64,000 nt of DNA from Rhodovulum euryhalinum (lineage in GTDB: Bacteria; Pseudomonadota; Alphaproteobacteria; Rhodobacterales; Rhodobacteraceae), in NCBI RefSeq assembly GCF_004342445.1, contig NZ_SLWW01000011.1:62001-126000 (forward strand). Reading direction: 5' to 3'. Positions 18,472 to 26,946 of this stretch are shown here, piece after piece. A program made the position numbers and the translations under genes. Positions within the stretch are counted from its first letter, which is position 1. Each line of letters starts with the position of its first letter. Under the pieces are notes generated by a model. The model ran no database searches and was not told the origin of the DNA. It was given only the letters and a program-made list of their open reading frames with translations.

Positions 18472-18612
18472 GCTGCGTCCTTCCTGTCGCGGGCCGTTCC
18501 GGCCAATGGCGGCGATCCTAGAGACGCCCCGGTCTGGCCGCCAACGAATAGATTTGCAAAGATTATGAGTTTGGCGCATGAACTCTGTTGGCGCCGCAGA
18601 CCCGGGATCCCG
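18472..18612. promoter_or_regulatory. Divergent gcdH / LysR control region
   Basis: The 141-base gap between divergent gcdH and its LysR gene must contain both promoters. At 18548-18566 the sequence ATAGATTTGCAAAGATTAT, centred on the palindrome TTTGCAAA (18553-18560), is AT rich in an otherwise GC-rich region. It contains T-N11-A spacings typical of LysR sites. No strong -35/-10 pair is obvious. The operator found at the other island promoters is absent here, so gcdH is probably controlled separately by the LysR protein. Confidence 0.4.
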
Positions 18613-19503
18613 ATGCGCAAGACCTATCTTCCCACGGTGAACGAACTCGAGGCCTTCGTGGCCTGCGCCCGGCTGGGCACCACGACGATGGCCGCTCAGG
18701 CGTTGAACCTGACGCAGAGCGCGGTCTCGCGTTCGCTCTCCACGCTGGAGGCCCGGATGGGCGTCGCGCTGTTCGACCGGGTGCGGCAAAGGCTGGTGCT
18801 TTCGGCTGCGGGGCGGGCGTTCCTCGACCGGGCCGAGCGGTTGCTGCACGATCTCAACGAGGCGTCGGTGGGGGTCATGGCCTTTGGCGGCAGCAGCGAG
18901 GTGTTGCGCATGGCGGTGTTGCCCAGCTTTGCCCGAAGCTGGCTGATTCCGCGCCTTGCCGGGTTTGCCCGCACCGCGCCCGAGATCGGTCTGGACATCT
19001 CGGCCCGCCTGTCGCCGGTGGATTTCCAGGCCGAGGCCGTCGATCTGGCAATCATGCGCACCCAGCATGAACCACCGGGGACGCGGCGTGAGGATATCCT
19101 GGCCGAGGAATTGGTGATCGTCGCGGCCCCCCACCTGCTCGGCCAGCGCACGATTCTATCGGAAACGGAACTGCTCGACCTGCCGCTGCTGCAGCAATCC
19201 ACCCGCCCGACGCTCTGGCTCGACTGGTTTCGCGACAGTGGAATCGACCCGCGTCAGGCGCTGCGGGGCGCCCGACTCGACCATTTCGACATGATCCTCG
19301 ACGCAGTCGCGGCCGGCATGGGGGTCGGTCTCGTGCCCGAGATTGTCGCCCGCGGGGCGATGGAGCGGGGTCACGTCCGGCAGGCGACGGTGCGGCGCAT
19401 GGTCACGGGCGAGCACTATGCCCTGATCCTGCCCGAACGCTCGCTCGAGAGCCCTGCGGCGCAGGCCTTCCGCGCGTGGCTGCTGCGGGAAATCGCCGGT
19501 TGA
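18613..19503 (+). CDS. LysR-family regulator (GcvA-like), probable gcdH regulator
   Basis: A 296-residue LysR protein starting [20 protein letters not shown]. The winged-helix region carries [20 protein letters not shown] (helix-turn-helix, residues about 22-41). A periplasmic-binding-protein-like effector domain follows. An in-frame ATG 16 codons upstream (18565) would add a basic extension outside the normal LysR start, so 18613 was preferred; neither has a strong ribosome site. It is divergent from gcdH with a shared 141-base control region, the usual arrangement of a LysR activator and its target. The effector would plausibly be a glutaryl-CoA pathway intermediate; this is inferred from position only. 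Confidence 0.85.
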   Translation: MRKTYLPTVNELEAFVACARLGTTTMAAQALNLTQSAVSRSLSTLEARMGVALFDRVRQRLVLSAAGRAFLDRAERLLHDLNEASVGVMAFGGSSEVLRMAVLPSFARSWLIPRLAGFARTAPEIGLDISARLSPVDFQAEAVDLAIMRTQHEPPGTRREDILAEELVIVAAPHLLGQRTILSETELLDLPLLQQSTRPTLWLDWFRDSGIDPRQALRGARLDHFDMILDAVAAGMGVGLVPEIVARGAMERGHVRQATVRRMVTGEHYALILPERSLESPAAQAFRAWLLREIAG

Positions 19504-19755
19504 GGGCGCCCCCGCTGGCGGCCCGCCAAGCCCGCTGCGGCAGCACATTCCGGCGTGGTTATGCTTTCGGCGCATGACGCCGCCCTTGGCTTTGCGTGGC
19601 TAGTTCGTCGATACTGCCTCCGCCGCGCCGCCCCCGGGAAGGGCGCCGGCACCGGGTTTCGCCATGCCGGGGCCCGGAATTCCTTCAATGGGACCCCGGA
19701 AACGAGCGGCGGTTCGCGCCGGATCGGACGGGGTCGACAACCCCAGGAGACGACC

Positions 19756-19950
19756 ATGGTTCTCAAGATCATAGCCTCGCAATGCACCGTCTGCGGGGCC
19801 TGCGAACTCGAATGTCCCAACGAGGCGATCAGTTTCACGAACGATATCTACGTCATCGACCCCGCGACCTGCACGGAATGCGAGGGGCTGTTCGACAGCC
19901 CGCAATGTGCCTCGGTCTGCCCGGTGCCCGATACCTGCGTGCCCGCCTGA
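19756..19950 (+). CDS. 2[4Fe-4S] ferredoxin, Alvin type (likely benzoyl-CoA reductase donor)
   Basis: A 64-residue ferredoxin starting at ATG 19756 behind AGGAGA. Cluster I is C10-X2-C13-X2-C16-X3-C20. Cluster II has the enlarged pattern C39-X2-C42-X8-C51-X3-C55-X5-C61. This insertion defines the Allochromatium vinosum (YfhL/FdxN-related) ferredoxins, which include the ferredoxin feeding benzoyl-CoA reductase in Thauera aromatica and the BadB type in Rhodopseudomonas. Such proteins have very low redox potentials. The gene stands alone between the LysR gene and the ligase, so the assignment as BCR donor comes from family and neighbourhood. FixABCX encoded downstream is the likely reductant. 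Confidence 0.9.
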   Translation: MVLKIIASQCTVCGACELECPNEAISFTNDIYVIDPATCTECEGLFDSPQCASVCPVPDTCVPA

Positions 19951-20072
19951 AACACTGAAAACGACCTGGCCGCCTTCGCGTTCGGCGCACCGGGCGATGG
20001 ATCGGGTCCATCCGCCAGCCATCCGGGACCCCTCGTGGCAGATTGGCGCTGGTCAAGGGGCCCCTGAAACGC

Positions 20073-20122
20073 TTGACACGGGGGCGGCCTGCCGCAAAAT
20101 AGGTAAAGCGGTACCATAATGC
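20073..20122 (+). promoter_or_regulatory. Ligase-thiolase promoter with operator copy 2
   Basis: TTGACA (20073-20078) is followed after 17 bases by AAAATA (20096-20101), a weak -10. The operator copy AAAGCGGTACCATAATGC (20105-20122) lies directly after it, and its CATAAT could also serve as a -10. Within it GGTA (20102-20105)-N6-TACC (20112-20115) is a perfect dyad. The start of the ligase gene is about 100 bases further on. Which -10 is used cannot be decided from sequence. Confidence 0.6.
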
Positions 20123-20218
20123 ATGCCAGCGGAACGAACCGGCGCGCTCCTCTCGGGGGCGAAGATGGACCGGGCGTCCCGGAAAGCGCAGCCAGCGAGG
20201 CCGCGAAAGGGAGGACGG

Positions 20219-21817
20219 ATGAGCTTTCTGAACCTGGAGGATCGCGCGGCCGCCGCATGGCCCATAGCTCCTGATGGCGCATTGGCGTTTCCGCATGGTT
20301 TCAACGTGGCGCGCGTGTTCATCGACCGCCACCTGGCCGAGGGCCGGGCGGCAAAGATCGCCGTCCGGACCGCGCAGGGCGACACCAGCTATGCCGAGCT
20401 GGTGGCGGGCGTGAACCGGGCCGCCAATCTTCTGACCTGCCTTGGGATCGCGCAGGGCGAACGGCTGCTGATGATCGTCAAGGACTCGGTCGCGTTTCTT
20501 CAGCTGTTCTGGGGGGCGATCAAGGCGGGTGTCGTTCCGGTGCCGCTGAACACGATGCTGAGGGCCAAGGACTATGCCTTCATGATTGCCGACTCGGGCT
20601 GTGCGGCGCTGGTCTATTCGCCCGAGTTCGCCACCGAGGTCGAACCGGGGCTGGCAGGGGCCGCGCATCGACCCGGCGTCGTCATGCGGGCCGAGGGCGC
20701 GGAGGACGGTTTCGCCGCCCGTCTGACCGGGCAGTCCGACCGGTTCGAGGCGATACCGGCGTCGGCCGAGGACGATTGTTTCTGGCTCTATTCGTCGGGG
20801 TCCACCGGAAATCCCAAGGGCGCGGTCCATCGCCACCGCGACATGGTCGTGACCTCGGAATTCTACGGGGTGCGGACGCTTGGGGCCCGCGAGGATGACG
20901 TGTTCTTCTCGGCGGCAAAGCTGTTCTTCGCCTACGGTCTGGGCAACGGCATGACCTTTCCACTTTGGGTCGGGGGCACGTCGGTGCTTCTGGATGCGAG
21001 GCCGACGCCGCAAAGCACCTTTGCCATGGTCGAGCGGTTTCGGCCGACGCTCTATTTTGGTGTTCCGACGCTCTACGCGGCCCAGATCCACGCGCTGGAC
21101 GAGGTGCGGCCGGATTTCTCGTCTGTGCGTCTTTGCGTTTCGGCGGGCGAAGCCCTGCCGGCAGAGACCTTGCGGCGCTGGAAGGATCGTACCGGTCTGG
21201 ACATCCTTGATGGCATCGGCTCGACGGAACTGCTGCACATCTTCATCTCGAACCGCCCGGACGACATTCGCCCGGGCACCAGCGGCCGCATGGTCGAAGG
21301 CTATGATGGCGCGGTCTTCGACGACGAAGGCAATCGCCTGCCCCCGGGGGAATCGGGGCGGCTGATGATCCGCGGCCTGTCGGCGGCGCGGTGCTATTGG
21401 AACAACCCGGAAAGGACCGCCAGCACCATGCTGGGCGAGTGGCTGAACACCGGCGACACCTATATCTGCGACGCGGACGGATACTTCACGTATTGCGGCC
21501 GGTCCGACGACATGCTGAAGGTCGGCGGCATCTGGTGTTCGCCCTTCGAGATCGAGGCAGCGCTGATCGAGCACCCGGACGTGCTGGAGGCCGCGGTCGT
21601 CGGCAATCCCGACGCCGAGGGCCTGATCAAGCCCGAAGCCTATGTGGTGCTGGCAGATGGCGTTCGGGGAACCTCGTCACTGCAGCACACGCTTGCGCAG
21701 CACTGCAAGGCGCGGCTTGCGCCCTACAAGTTTCCGCGCCGGTTCCACTTCGTCGACGACCTGCCCAAAACCGCCACCGGAAAGATCCAGCGGTTCCGCC
21801 TGCGGACGCAGGTCTAG
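20219..21817 (+). CDS. badA: Benzoate-CoA ligase family protein (AMP-forming)
   Basis: A 532-residue acyl-adenylate enzyme starting MSFLNLEDRAAAAWPIAPDG. The P-loop-like motif YSSGSTGNPKG is at 191-201 and the C-terminal catalytic lysine lies in P516-KTAT-G521-K522. Length and the FWGAIKAGVVPVPLNTML segment match benzoate/hydroxybenzoate-CoA ligases (BadA, BclA). It would convert benzoate, ATP and CoA to benzoyl-CoA, the substrate of the reductase encoded downstream. P-X4-G-K is the acetylation motif described for BadA, HbaA and AliA in R. palustris; a Pat-type acyltransferase gene lies 1.2 kb away. Substrate (benzoate or a substituted benzoate) is not settled by sequence. The thiolase gene follows after 3 bases. 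Confidence 0.88.
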   Translation: MSFLNLEDRAAAAWPIAPDGALAFPHGFNVARVFIDRHLAEGRAAKIAVRTAQGDTSYAELVAGVNRAANLLTCLGIAQGERLLMIVKDSVAFLQLFWGAIKAGVVPVPLNTMLRAKDYAFMIADSGCAALVYSPEFATEVEPGLAGAAHRPGVVMRAEGAEDGFAARLTGQSDRFEAIPASAEDDCFWLYSSGSTGNPKGAVHRHRDMVVTSEFYGVRTLGAREDDVFFSAAKLFFAYGLGNGMTFPLWVGGTSVLLDARPTPQSTFAMVERFRPTLYFGVPTLYAAQIHALDEVRPDFSSVRLCVSAGEALPAETLRRWKDRTGLDILDGIGSTELLHIFISNRPDDIRPGTSGRMVEGYDGAVFDDEGNRLPPGESGRLMIRGLSAARCYWNNPERTASTMLGEWLNTGDTYICDADGYFTYCGRSDDMLKVGGIWCSPFEIEAALIEHPDVLEAAVVGNPDAEGLIKPEAYVVLADGVRGTSSLQHTLAQHCKARLAPYKFPRRFHFVDDLPKTATGKIQRFRLRTQV

Positions 21818-21820
21818 ACC

Positions 21821-23017
21821 GTGCTCGATGGCTGCATCTACGCGGGGGCTCGCACGCCGTTCGGCCGGCATGGGGGGGTGCTGGCCGCGGTGCGGCCCGA
21901 CGATCTGGCCGCAGGCGTGATCGCTGCCGCGCTGGCGCGAACGCCCTTTGCGGCCGAGACGGTCGAGGAGGTGATCCTCGGCTGTGCCTGCCAGTCGGGC
22001 GAGGATGCGCGCAATATCGCCCGCCACGCCGCGTTGCTGGCGGGACTGCCGGTCGAGGTGGCCGGGGTCACGGTCAACCGGCTGTGCGGGTCCGGCTTGT
22101 CGGCGGCGGTGGATGCGGCGCGGGCGGTCACGCTGGGCGAGGCGGACATCGTGGTGGCGGGCGGCGTCGAGTCGATGACCCGCGCGCCGTTCGTGATGGG
22201 CAAGTCGGCCTCGCCCTTTGCGCGCAGCATGGAGGTCTACGACTCCACCATCGGTGCGCGGTTTCCGAACCCGCGCTTCATGGCGGCGTGGGGCAACGAC
22301 ACGATGCCCGAGACCGCCGACAACATCGCCCGTGAGATGGCGATCACCCGGGACGAGTCCGACCGCATTGCTGCCGCCTCGCAGGACCGTGCGGCACGGG
22401 CGCAGGCGGCCGGAATCTTCGCCGAAGAGATCGCCCCGGTCGAGGTGACCGGGCGGCGCGGTGCCACGCGGGTGGACGAGGACGAACATCCCAGGCCCGA
22501 AACGACGCTGGACAGCCTCGCCGCGATGCGCCCGCTGACCGGGGGCGGCGTGGTGACGGCGGGCAATGCCTCGGGCATCAACGACGGGGCGGCGGCGCTG
22601 GTGATCGGTGCGCGCGCGCTGGGCGATCGGTCTGGGATCGCGCCCCTGGCCACGATCCGGGCCGCCGCCGTGGCGGGCGTGGCCCCGCGGGTGATGGGGC
22701 TGGGCCCTGCGCCCGCCTCGGCCAAGGCGCTGGCGCGGGCGGGCCTGACGCTCGCCGACATGGACCTGATCGAGGTCAACGAGGCCTTCGCGGTTCAGGT
22801 GCTCGGCGCCTGCCGGCTGATGGGGCTCGACCCGTGGGACACGCGGCTCAACCCGAATGGCGGGGCCATCGCGCTGGGCCATCCGCTGGGCGCGACCGGG
22901 GCACGGCTGCTGCTGACCGCGGCGCTGGAACTGAACCGGCGGGGCGGGCGCTATGCGCTGGTGACGATGTGCATCGGCGTGGGCCAGGGGATCGCGGCGG
23001 TCATCGAGCGGGGGTGA
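21821..23017 (+). CDS. Acetyl-CoA acyltransferase (thiolase), probable 3-oxopimeloyl-CoA thiolase
   Basis: A 398-residue thiolase with a GTG start 3 bases after the ligase stop. Active-site residues are visible: C89 in NRLCGSG, the [19 protein letters not shown] histidine motif, and the second Cys in [10 protein letters not shown]. It closely follows the degradative thiolase pattern (PcaF-like), including [10 protein letters not shown]-type residues ([11 protein letters not shown]). In the benzoyl-CoA pathway it would split 3-oxopimeloyl-CoA into glutaryl-CoA and acetyl-CoA, feeding GcdH. The specific substrate is inferred from location. It runs toward, and ends 6 bases from, the convergent Pat gene. 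Confidence 0.88.
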   Translation: MLDGCIYAGARTPFGRHGGVLAAVRPDDLAAGVIAAALARTPFAAETVEEVILGCACQSGEDARNIARHAALLAGLPVEVAGVTVNRLCGSGLSAAVDAARAVTLGEADIVVAGGVESMTRAPFVMGKSASPFARSMEVYDSTIGARFPNPRFMAAWGNDTMPETADNIAREMAITRDESDRIAAASQDRAARAQAAGIFAEEIAPVEVTGRRGATRVDEDEHPRPETTLDSLAAMRPLTGGGVVTAGNASGINDGAAALVIGARALGDRSGIAPLATIRAAAVAGVAPRVMGLGPAPASAKALARAGLTLADMDLIEVNEAFAVQVLGACRLMGLDPWDTRLNPNGGAIALGHPLGATGARLLLTAALELNRRGGRYALVTMCIGVGQGIAAVIERG

Positions 23018-23023
23018 ACCCGC

Positions 23024-25678
23024 TCAACCCAGGGCAAGGCGGCACTCCATGATCCCGTGTTCCGCTGCGGGGTGCACGTCGAATCCGCCGCGCCGGGCAA
23101 GCCGCAGCATCGGCTCGTTGTCGGTCAGAACCTGCGCGCCGATCTCAGCGGTGCCACGCGCGCGGTGATAACGCACGATCTTTTCCAGCAGGATCCGGCC
23201 AAGCCCCGTTCCCTTGAGATCGCTGCGCACCAGGATGGCGAGTTCCGCGCGAAGGTTGTCGGAATCGGTCGATGTGCGCACCACGCCCAGTGTCTCGGGC
23301 CGGCCGTCGGTGCCGGTCCGGGTGGCGATGAAGGCCATCTCGCGGTCGAAGTCGATCTGGGTCAGGCGGGCAAGCTGATGGTGGCGCAGCTTCTGCGTCG
23401 CGCCGAAAAACCGATAGCGCAGATCCTCGGGGCTCATCCGGCCGATCAGATCGGCATGGGCGGGCTCGTCCTCGGGGCGGATGGGCCTCAGCAGGACCGC
23501 GCTGCCGTCGTAGAGCGTCGCGGTCTCTTCCAGGCCCGCCGGATAGGGCAGGATCGAAAAGCGGCGCAGCGGGCTGTCGTCCACCGCCGCCACCCGGATG
23601 CGCGCGTCGACCGCGATTACCCCGTTCTCGTCGCAGAACAAGGGGTTGATGTCGCAGGCCACGATCTCGGGATTGTCCACCAGCATTGCCGAGAGCCGCA
23701 CCAGCGCTTCGGCGATGGCGTCGCGGTCGGCGGCGGGCCGCAACCCGTGGGAGTCCAGCCGGGCCGAAAGGCGGGTGCGGGCGATCATCTGCCGGGCCAG
23801 CGCCATGTTCAGGGGCGGCAGTGTCACGATGTGGTCGCGCACCAGTTCCACCGCCCGGCCGCCTTCTCCAAACACCAGAACCGGGCCGAACAGCGGATCG
23901 CAGGCGATGCCCATCATCAGTTGTCGCGCGTTGGGGCGCAGCACCATCGGCTGGATCGCAAAACCCTCGATCCGGGCCTTTGGGGCGGTGCGGCCGACCC
24001 GGGTCAGGATGCCTTCGGCGGCCGAGCGCACCGCCTCGGGCGTCTCGATGTTCAGCGCGACGCCGCCCACGTCCCATTCCCGCGGCAGATCGGGCGAGGA
24101 GATGGTCAGCGCCACCGGAAAGCCGACGCGCGCGGCCGCCTCGGCGGCCTCTTCGACGGTGGCGGCAAGCGTGCTGCCGACCGTCGGGATGCCGTAGGCG
24201 GCGATCAGTGCGCGCGTGTCGGGGTCGCCCAGGGTGCCGCCTTGCCGGTCGAGACCCCGGGCGATGATCGCGCGCGCGGTCTTGCGCCCCTGCTGCACGT
24301 CGGCGGGATCCGCGGGCGGGGTCTCCAGCAGCATCGCCTGGTTGCGGCGGTACTGCACGAGGTGGCCAAAGCCGTGGATCGCCGCGCCGATCGAGTTAAA
24401 ATTGGGCAGCCCCGCCTCGGCGAACAGCCGCAGCGCCGGATCGGCCGACTTTCCGCCCAGCCAGCAGGCGAGAAGCGGGCCGTCCATCCGCCTTTGGGCG
24501 TCGATCACGCGAAGCGCGACCTCGCGGGCGTCGACGATGGGGTTGGGCGAGTGGACAACCAGCACGCCATCGACCTCTCCCGCATCGAACAGCACCGCGA
24601 GCGCAGCTTCATAAAGCTCCGCGGGCGCTGTGACCCCCAGATCGACCGGGTTCTGCGGCACCCAGCCCGCGGGCATCAGCCGGGCGAGGCGTTCCAGCGT
24701 GTCCGGCGCAAGGTCGGTCGCCCGGCCAGCCGTGGTCGAGTTGATTTCGTCCAGGGCGATCTTGGCCGCGCCGCCCCCGTTCGACAGGATCGCCAGCCGC
24801 TCGCCCCTAATCTGCTTGGACCTTGCCAGCGTCTCGACCGCTCCGAACAATTCGTCCACGGTGTCCACCCTCAGCGCGCCGGCCCGGCCGACCGCGGCGG
24901 TGAAGGTCTCGTCGGGCGAGGCCAGCGCCTCGGCAAGAAACGGGCCGATGGCGCCGCTCGGGCGGTGGATGCGTCCGCCGCGGGTCAGAAGCACCGGCTT
25001 GTTGCGTGCGGCGGCCCGGGCGGCCGACATGAACTCGCGCCCGGCCACCATCTCGTCGATATGCAACAGGATCGCCTTGGTCTCGTCGTCGTTCGACAGG
25101 TGGTCGAGTACGTCGGAAAATCCGACGCCGACCGAATCGCCCAGCGACAGGACGCAGGAAAAGCCGATGTCGCGCGGCTCGGCCCAGTCGAGCACCGCAG
25201 CGCACAGTGCCGCGGATTGCGAGACGAAGGCGACGCGGCCGGGTTTCGCCGAGAGATGCGCAAAGCTCGCGTTCAGATGCGCGCGGGGTACCACCACGCC
25301 GAAGCTCGCCCCCCCGAGGATGCGTAGCCCGTGCGGTTTGGCCGCGGCCAGCATCGCGGCCGGGTCGGCGTCATCGGCGGCGACGATCGCGGCGCGGGTG
25401 CCCCGGCGTCCAAGCGCGTCGATCAGGGCGGGCACGGCGGTCCCTTGGGTGCAGATCACCGCCAGATCGGGGCAGAGCGGCAGCTCCTCGATGGTCGGAT
25501 AGGCCAGAACCCCGGTGACCGACCGCCAGCGGGGGTGCACCGGCATGATCGGCCCTTCGAACCGCCCCGCCAGCAGGTTGCGCATGACGATGTTGCCCAG
25601 CGAAAGCGGCCGTTCCGAGGCGCCGATCACGGCCACCGAACTTGGCGCGAACAGGCCGGACAGGTTCAGGATCGACAT
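23024..25678 (-). CDS. pat: Pat-type protein acyltransferase (CoA-ligase-like domain + GNAT)
   Basis: An 884-residue fusion. Residues 1 to about 470 resemble the alpha part of ADP-forming acyl-CoA synthetases (PSSVAVIGASERPLSLGNIV), then an ATP-grasp-like part, and from about 730 a GNAT domain (LLRPIRPEDEPAHADLIGRM, and P-loop LKGTGLGRIL). This is the type I Pat architecture of Salmonella Pat and R. palustris RpPat, which acetylate the catalytic lysine of AMP-forming ligases. The SHTGSLAG-type segment that carries the phospho-histidine of active ADP-forming enzymes is changed here (SGAIGPFLAEALASPDETF, 241-259), so synthetase activity looks lost. It is divergent from had and shares its operator region. 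Target and function are inferred. Confidence 0.85.
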   Translation of the reverse strand: MSILNLSGLFAPSSVAVIGASERPLSLGNIVMRNLLAGRFEGPIMPVHPRWRSVTGVLAYPTIEELPLCPDLAVICTQGTAVPALIDALGRRGTRAAIVAADDADPAAMLAAAKPHGLRILGGASFGVVVPRAHLNASFAHLSAKPGRVAFVSQSAALCAAVLDWAEPRDIGFSCVLSLGDSVGVGFSDVLDHLSNDDETKAILLHIDEMVAGREFMSAARAAARNKPVLLTRGGRIHRPSGAIGPFLAEALASPDETFTAAVGRAGALRVDTVDELFGAVETLARSKQIRGERLAILSNGGGAAKIALDEINSTTAGRATDLAPDTLERLARLMPAGWVPQNPVDLGVTAPAELYEAALAVLFDAGEVDGVLVVHSPNPIVDAREVALRVIDAQRRMDGPLLACWLGGKSADPALRLFAEAGLPNFNSIGAAIHGFGHLVQYRRNQAMLLETPPADPADVQQGRKTARAIIARGLDRQGGTLGDPDTRALIAAYGIPTVGSTLAATVEEAAEAAARVGFPVALTISSPDLPREWDVGGVALNIETPEAVRSAAEGILTRVGRTAPKARIEGFAIQPMVLRPNARQLMMGIACDPLFGPVLVFGEGGRAVELVRDHIVTLPPLNMALARQMIARTRLSARLDSHGLRPAADRDAIAEALVRLSAMLVDNPEIVACDINPLFCDENGVIAVDARIRVAAVDDSPLRRFSILPYPAGLEETATLYDGSAVLLRPIRPEDEPAHADLIGRMSPEDLRYRFFGATQKLRHHQLARLTQIDFDREMAFIATRTGTDGRPETLGVVRTSTDSDNLRAELAILVRSDLKGTGLGRILLEKIVRYHRARGTAEIGAQVLTDNEPMLRLARRGGFDVHPAAEHGIMECRLALG

Positions 25679-25731
25679 CGTTCCTCCTTGTTCACCGGAC
25701 CGGGATTGGCCGCGCCCGGACCCGTGGCGGG

Positions 25732-25760
25732 ACTATGGCGCAGGATTGGGCGCTTGACAA
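25732..25760 (-). promoter_or_regulatory. pat promoter, overlapping the had promoter
   Basis: On the minus strand TTGTCA (25760-25755), 17 bases, then CATAGT (25737-25732). Its -35 overlaps the TTGACA of the divergent had promoter, so the two promoters are back to back around operator copy 1. The pat ATG lies 54 bases downstream of the -10. Confidence 0.5.
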
Positions 25761-25784
25761 ACAGGTAAATAGGTACTACTATGC
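25754..25784 (+). promoter_or_regulatory. had-oah-dch-bcr-fix promoter with operator copy 1
   Basis: A near-consensus sigma-70 promoter: TTGACA (25754-25759), 17-base spacer, TACTAT (25777-25782). The spacer and -10 are filled by operator copy AAATAGGTACTACTATGC (25767-25784). The dyad version is GGTA (25764-25767)-N6-TACT. A bound repressor would block RNA polymerase directly. It is placed 65 bases before the had start. Confidence 0.75.
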
Positions 25785-25846
25785 GTAAATACAGAGGGCC
25801 CATCGCCACCGCTGGCGCTTGGCCAATTACGCGAGGGGGAGGAGCC

Positions 25847-26914
25847 ATGCTGAAAGCGCCATACCGGTGGACCATGACGGCTGCGGGGGATCCGTTGTCC
25901 CGCCAGCCGTTGCAGTTGGATGCGCCCGCCCCCGGCCAGGTGGTCGTCGAGATCGCCGGGTGCGGCGTCTGCCACACCGACCTCGGATATTACTATGACG
26001 GCGTGCGCACCAACCGTCCCCTGCCGCTGACGCTGGGCCATGAAATCTCGGGCCGCGTGGTCGAGGTAGGTGCGGGCGCCGACGTCTGGCTCGGCCGCGC
26101 GGTGATCGTGCCTGCGGTGATGCCCTGTGGCGAATGTGATGCCTGCAAACGCGGCAAGGGCACGATCTGCCCGAACCAGGCGATGCCCGGCAACGACATC
26201 GAGGGCGGCTTTGCCTCGCATATCGTTGTGCCGGCCCGCGGGCTTTGCCCCGTGGATGAGGAAAGGCTGGCCAAGGCGGGCCTGACGCTGGCCGATGTCT
26301 CGGTGGTGGCCGATGCGGTGACCACGCCCTATCAGGCGGTGGTTCAGGCCGGTGTCGAGCCCGGCAGCCTGTGCATCGTCATCGGCACTGGCGGGGTGGG
26401 CGGCTATTGCGTGCAGATCGCCGCGGCGTTTGGCGGAACCGTTGTCGCCATCGATGTGGACCCCGCCAAGCTGGAGGCGATCGCCCGCCACGGCGCCTCG
26501 GCCACGTTCAACGCCCGCGACCACGACGCCCGCGCGCTGAAAAAGGCGATCCTGGCCTTTGCGGCCGAGAAGGGCCTGCCGACGCGGGAATGGACCATCT
26601 TCGAATGCTCGGGTTCGGCGGCGGGGCAGACAACGGCGTGGAACCTGCTGGTCCATGGCGCGACGCTGGCCGTCGTGGGCTTTACCATGGACAAGCCCGA
26701 CATCCGGCTGTCGAATCTGATGGCCTTCCACGCCCGAGCGCTGGGCAACTGGGGCTGCCCGCCCGAGCTTTACCCCGGCGCGCTGGATCTGGTGCTGGAC
26801 GGCAGGATCGAGCTTGGCGCCTTTGTCGAGCAGCATCCGCTGGACGAGATCAACCAGGTCTTCGCCGCCGCCCATGACCACAAGCTGACGCGCCGCGCGA
26901 TCCTCGTACCCTGA
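25847..26914 (+). CDS. had: 6-hydroxycyclohex-1-ene-1-carbonyl-CoA dehydrogenase
   Basis: A 355-residue zinc-type alcohol dehydrogenase starting at ATG 25847 behind GGGGGAGGAG. A longer frame starting inside the promoter was rejected. Catalytic zinc ligands C42, H65 and E66 and structural ligands C94, C97, C100 and C108 ([15 protein letters not shown]) are all present. The Rossmann motif is [11 protein letters not shown]. Had oxidises the 6-hydroxy ring CoA ester to the 6-oxo form with NAD+. Its place as first gene of an operon with Oah, Dch and BCR identifies it; the same gene set is known from Thauera and Azoarcus. The next gene starts 32 bases later. Confidence 0.93.
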   Translation: MLKAPYRWTMTAAGDPLSRQPLQLDAPAPGQVVVEIAGCGVCHTDLGYYYDGVRTNRPLPLTLGHEISGRVVEVGAGADVWLGRAVIVPAVMPCGECDACKRGKGTICPNQAMPGNDIEGGFASHIVVPARGLCPVDEERLAKAGLTLADVSVVADAVTTPYQAVVQAGVEPGSLCIVIGTGGVGGYCVQIAAAFGGTVVAIDVDPAKLEAIARHGASATFNARDHDARALKKAILAFAAEKGLPTREWTIFECSGSAAGQTTAWNLLVHGATLAVVGFTMDKPDIRLSNLMAFHARALGNWGCPPELYPGALDLVLDGRIELGAFVEQHPLDEINQVFAAAHDHKLTRRAILVP

Positions 26915-26946
26915 ACCCCATTCCGACAGCCAGAGAGGAAGACAGC

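Noticed and set aside
20043-20056. FNR-like site TTGGCGCTGGTCAA upstream of the ligase
   Set aside because: Only the right half fits TTGAT-N4-ATCAA. No second copy was found at the other island promoters, so it is too weak to call.
23024-25678. Acetate-CoA ligase (ADP-forming) activity
   Set aside because: The phospho-histidine segment is changed and a GNAT domain is fused at the C-terminus, which fits Pat-type acyltransferases.
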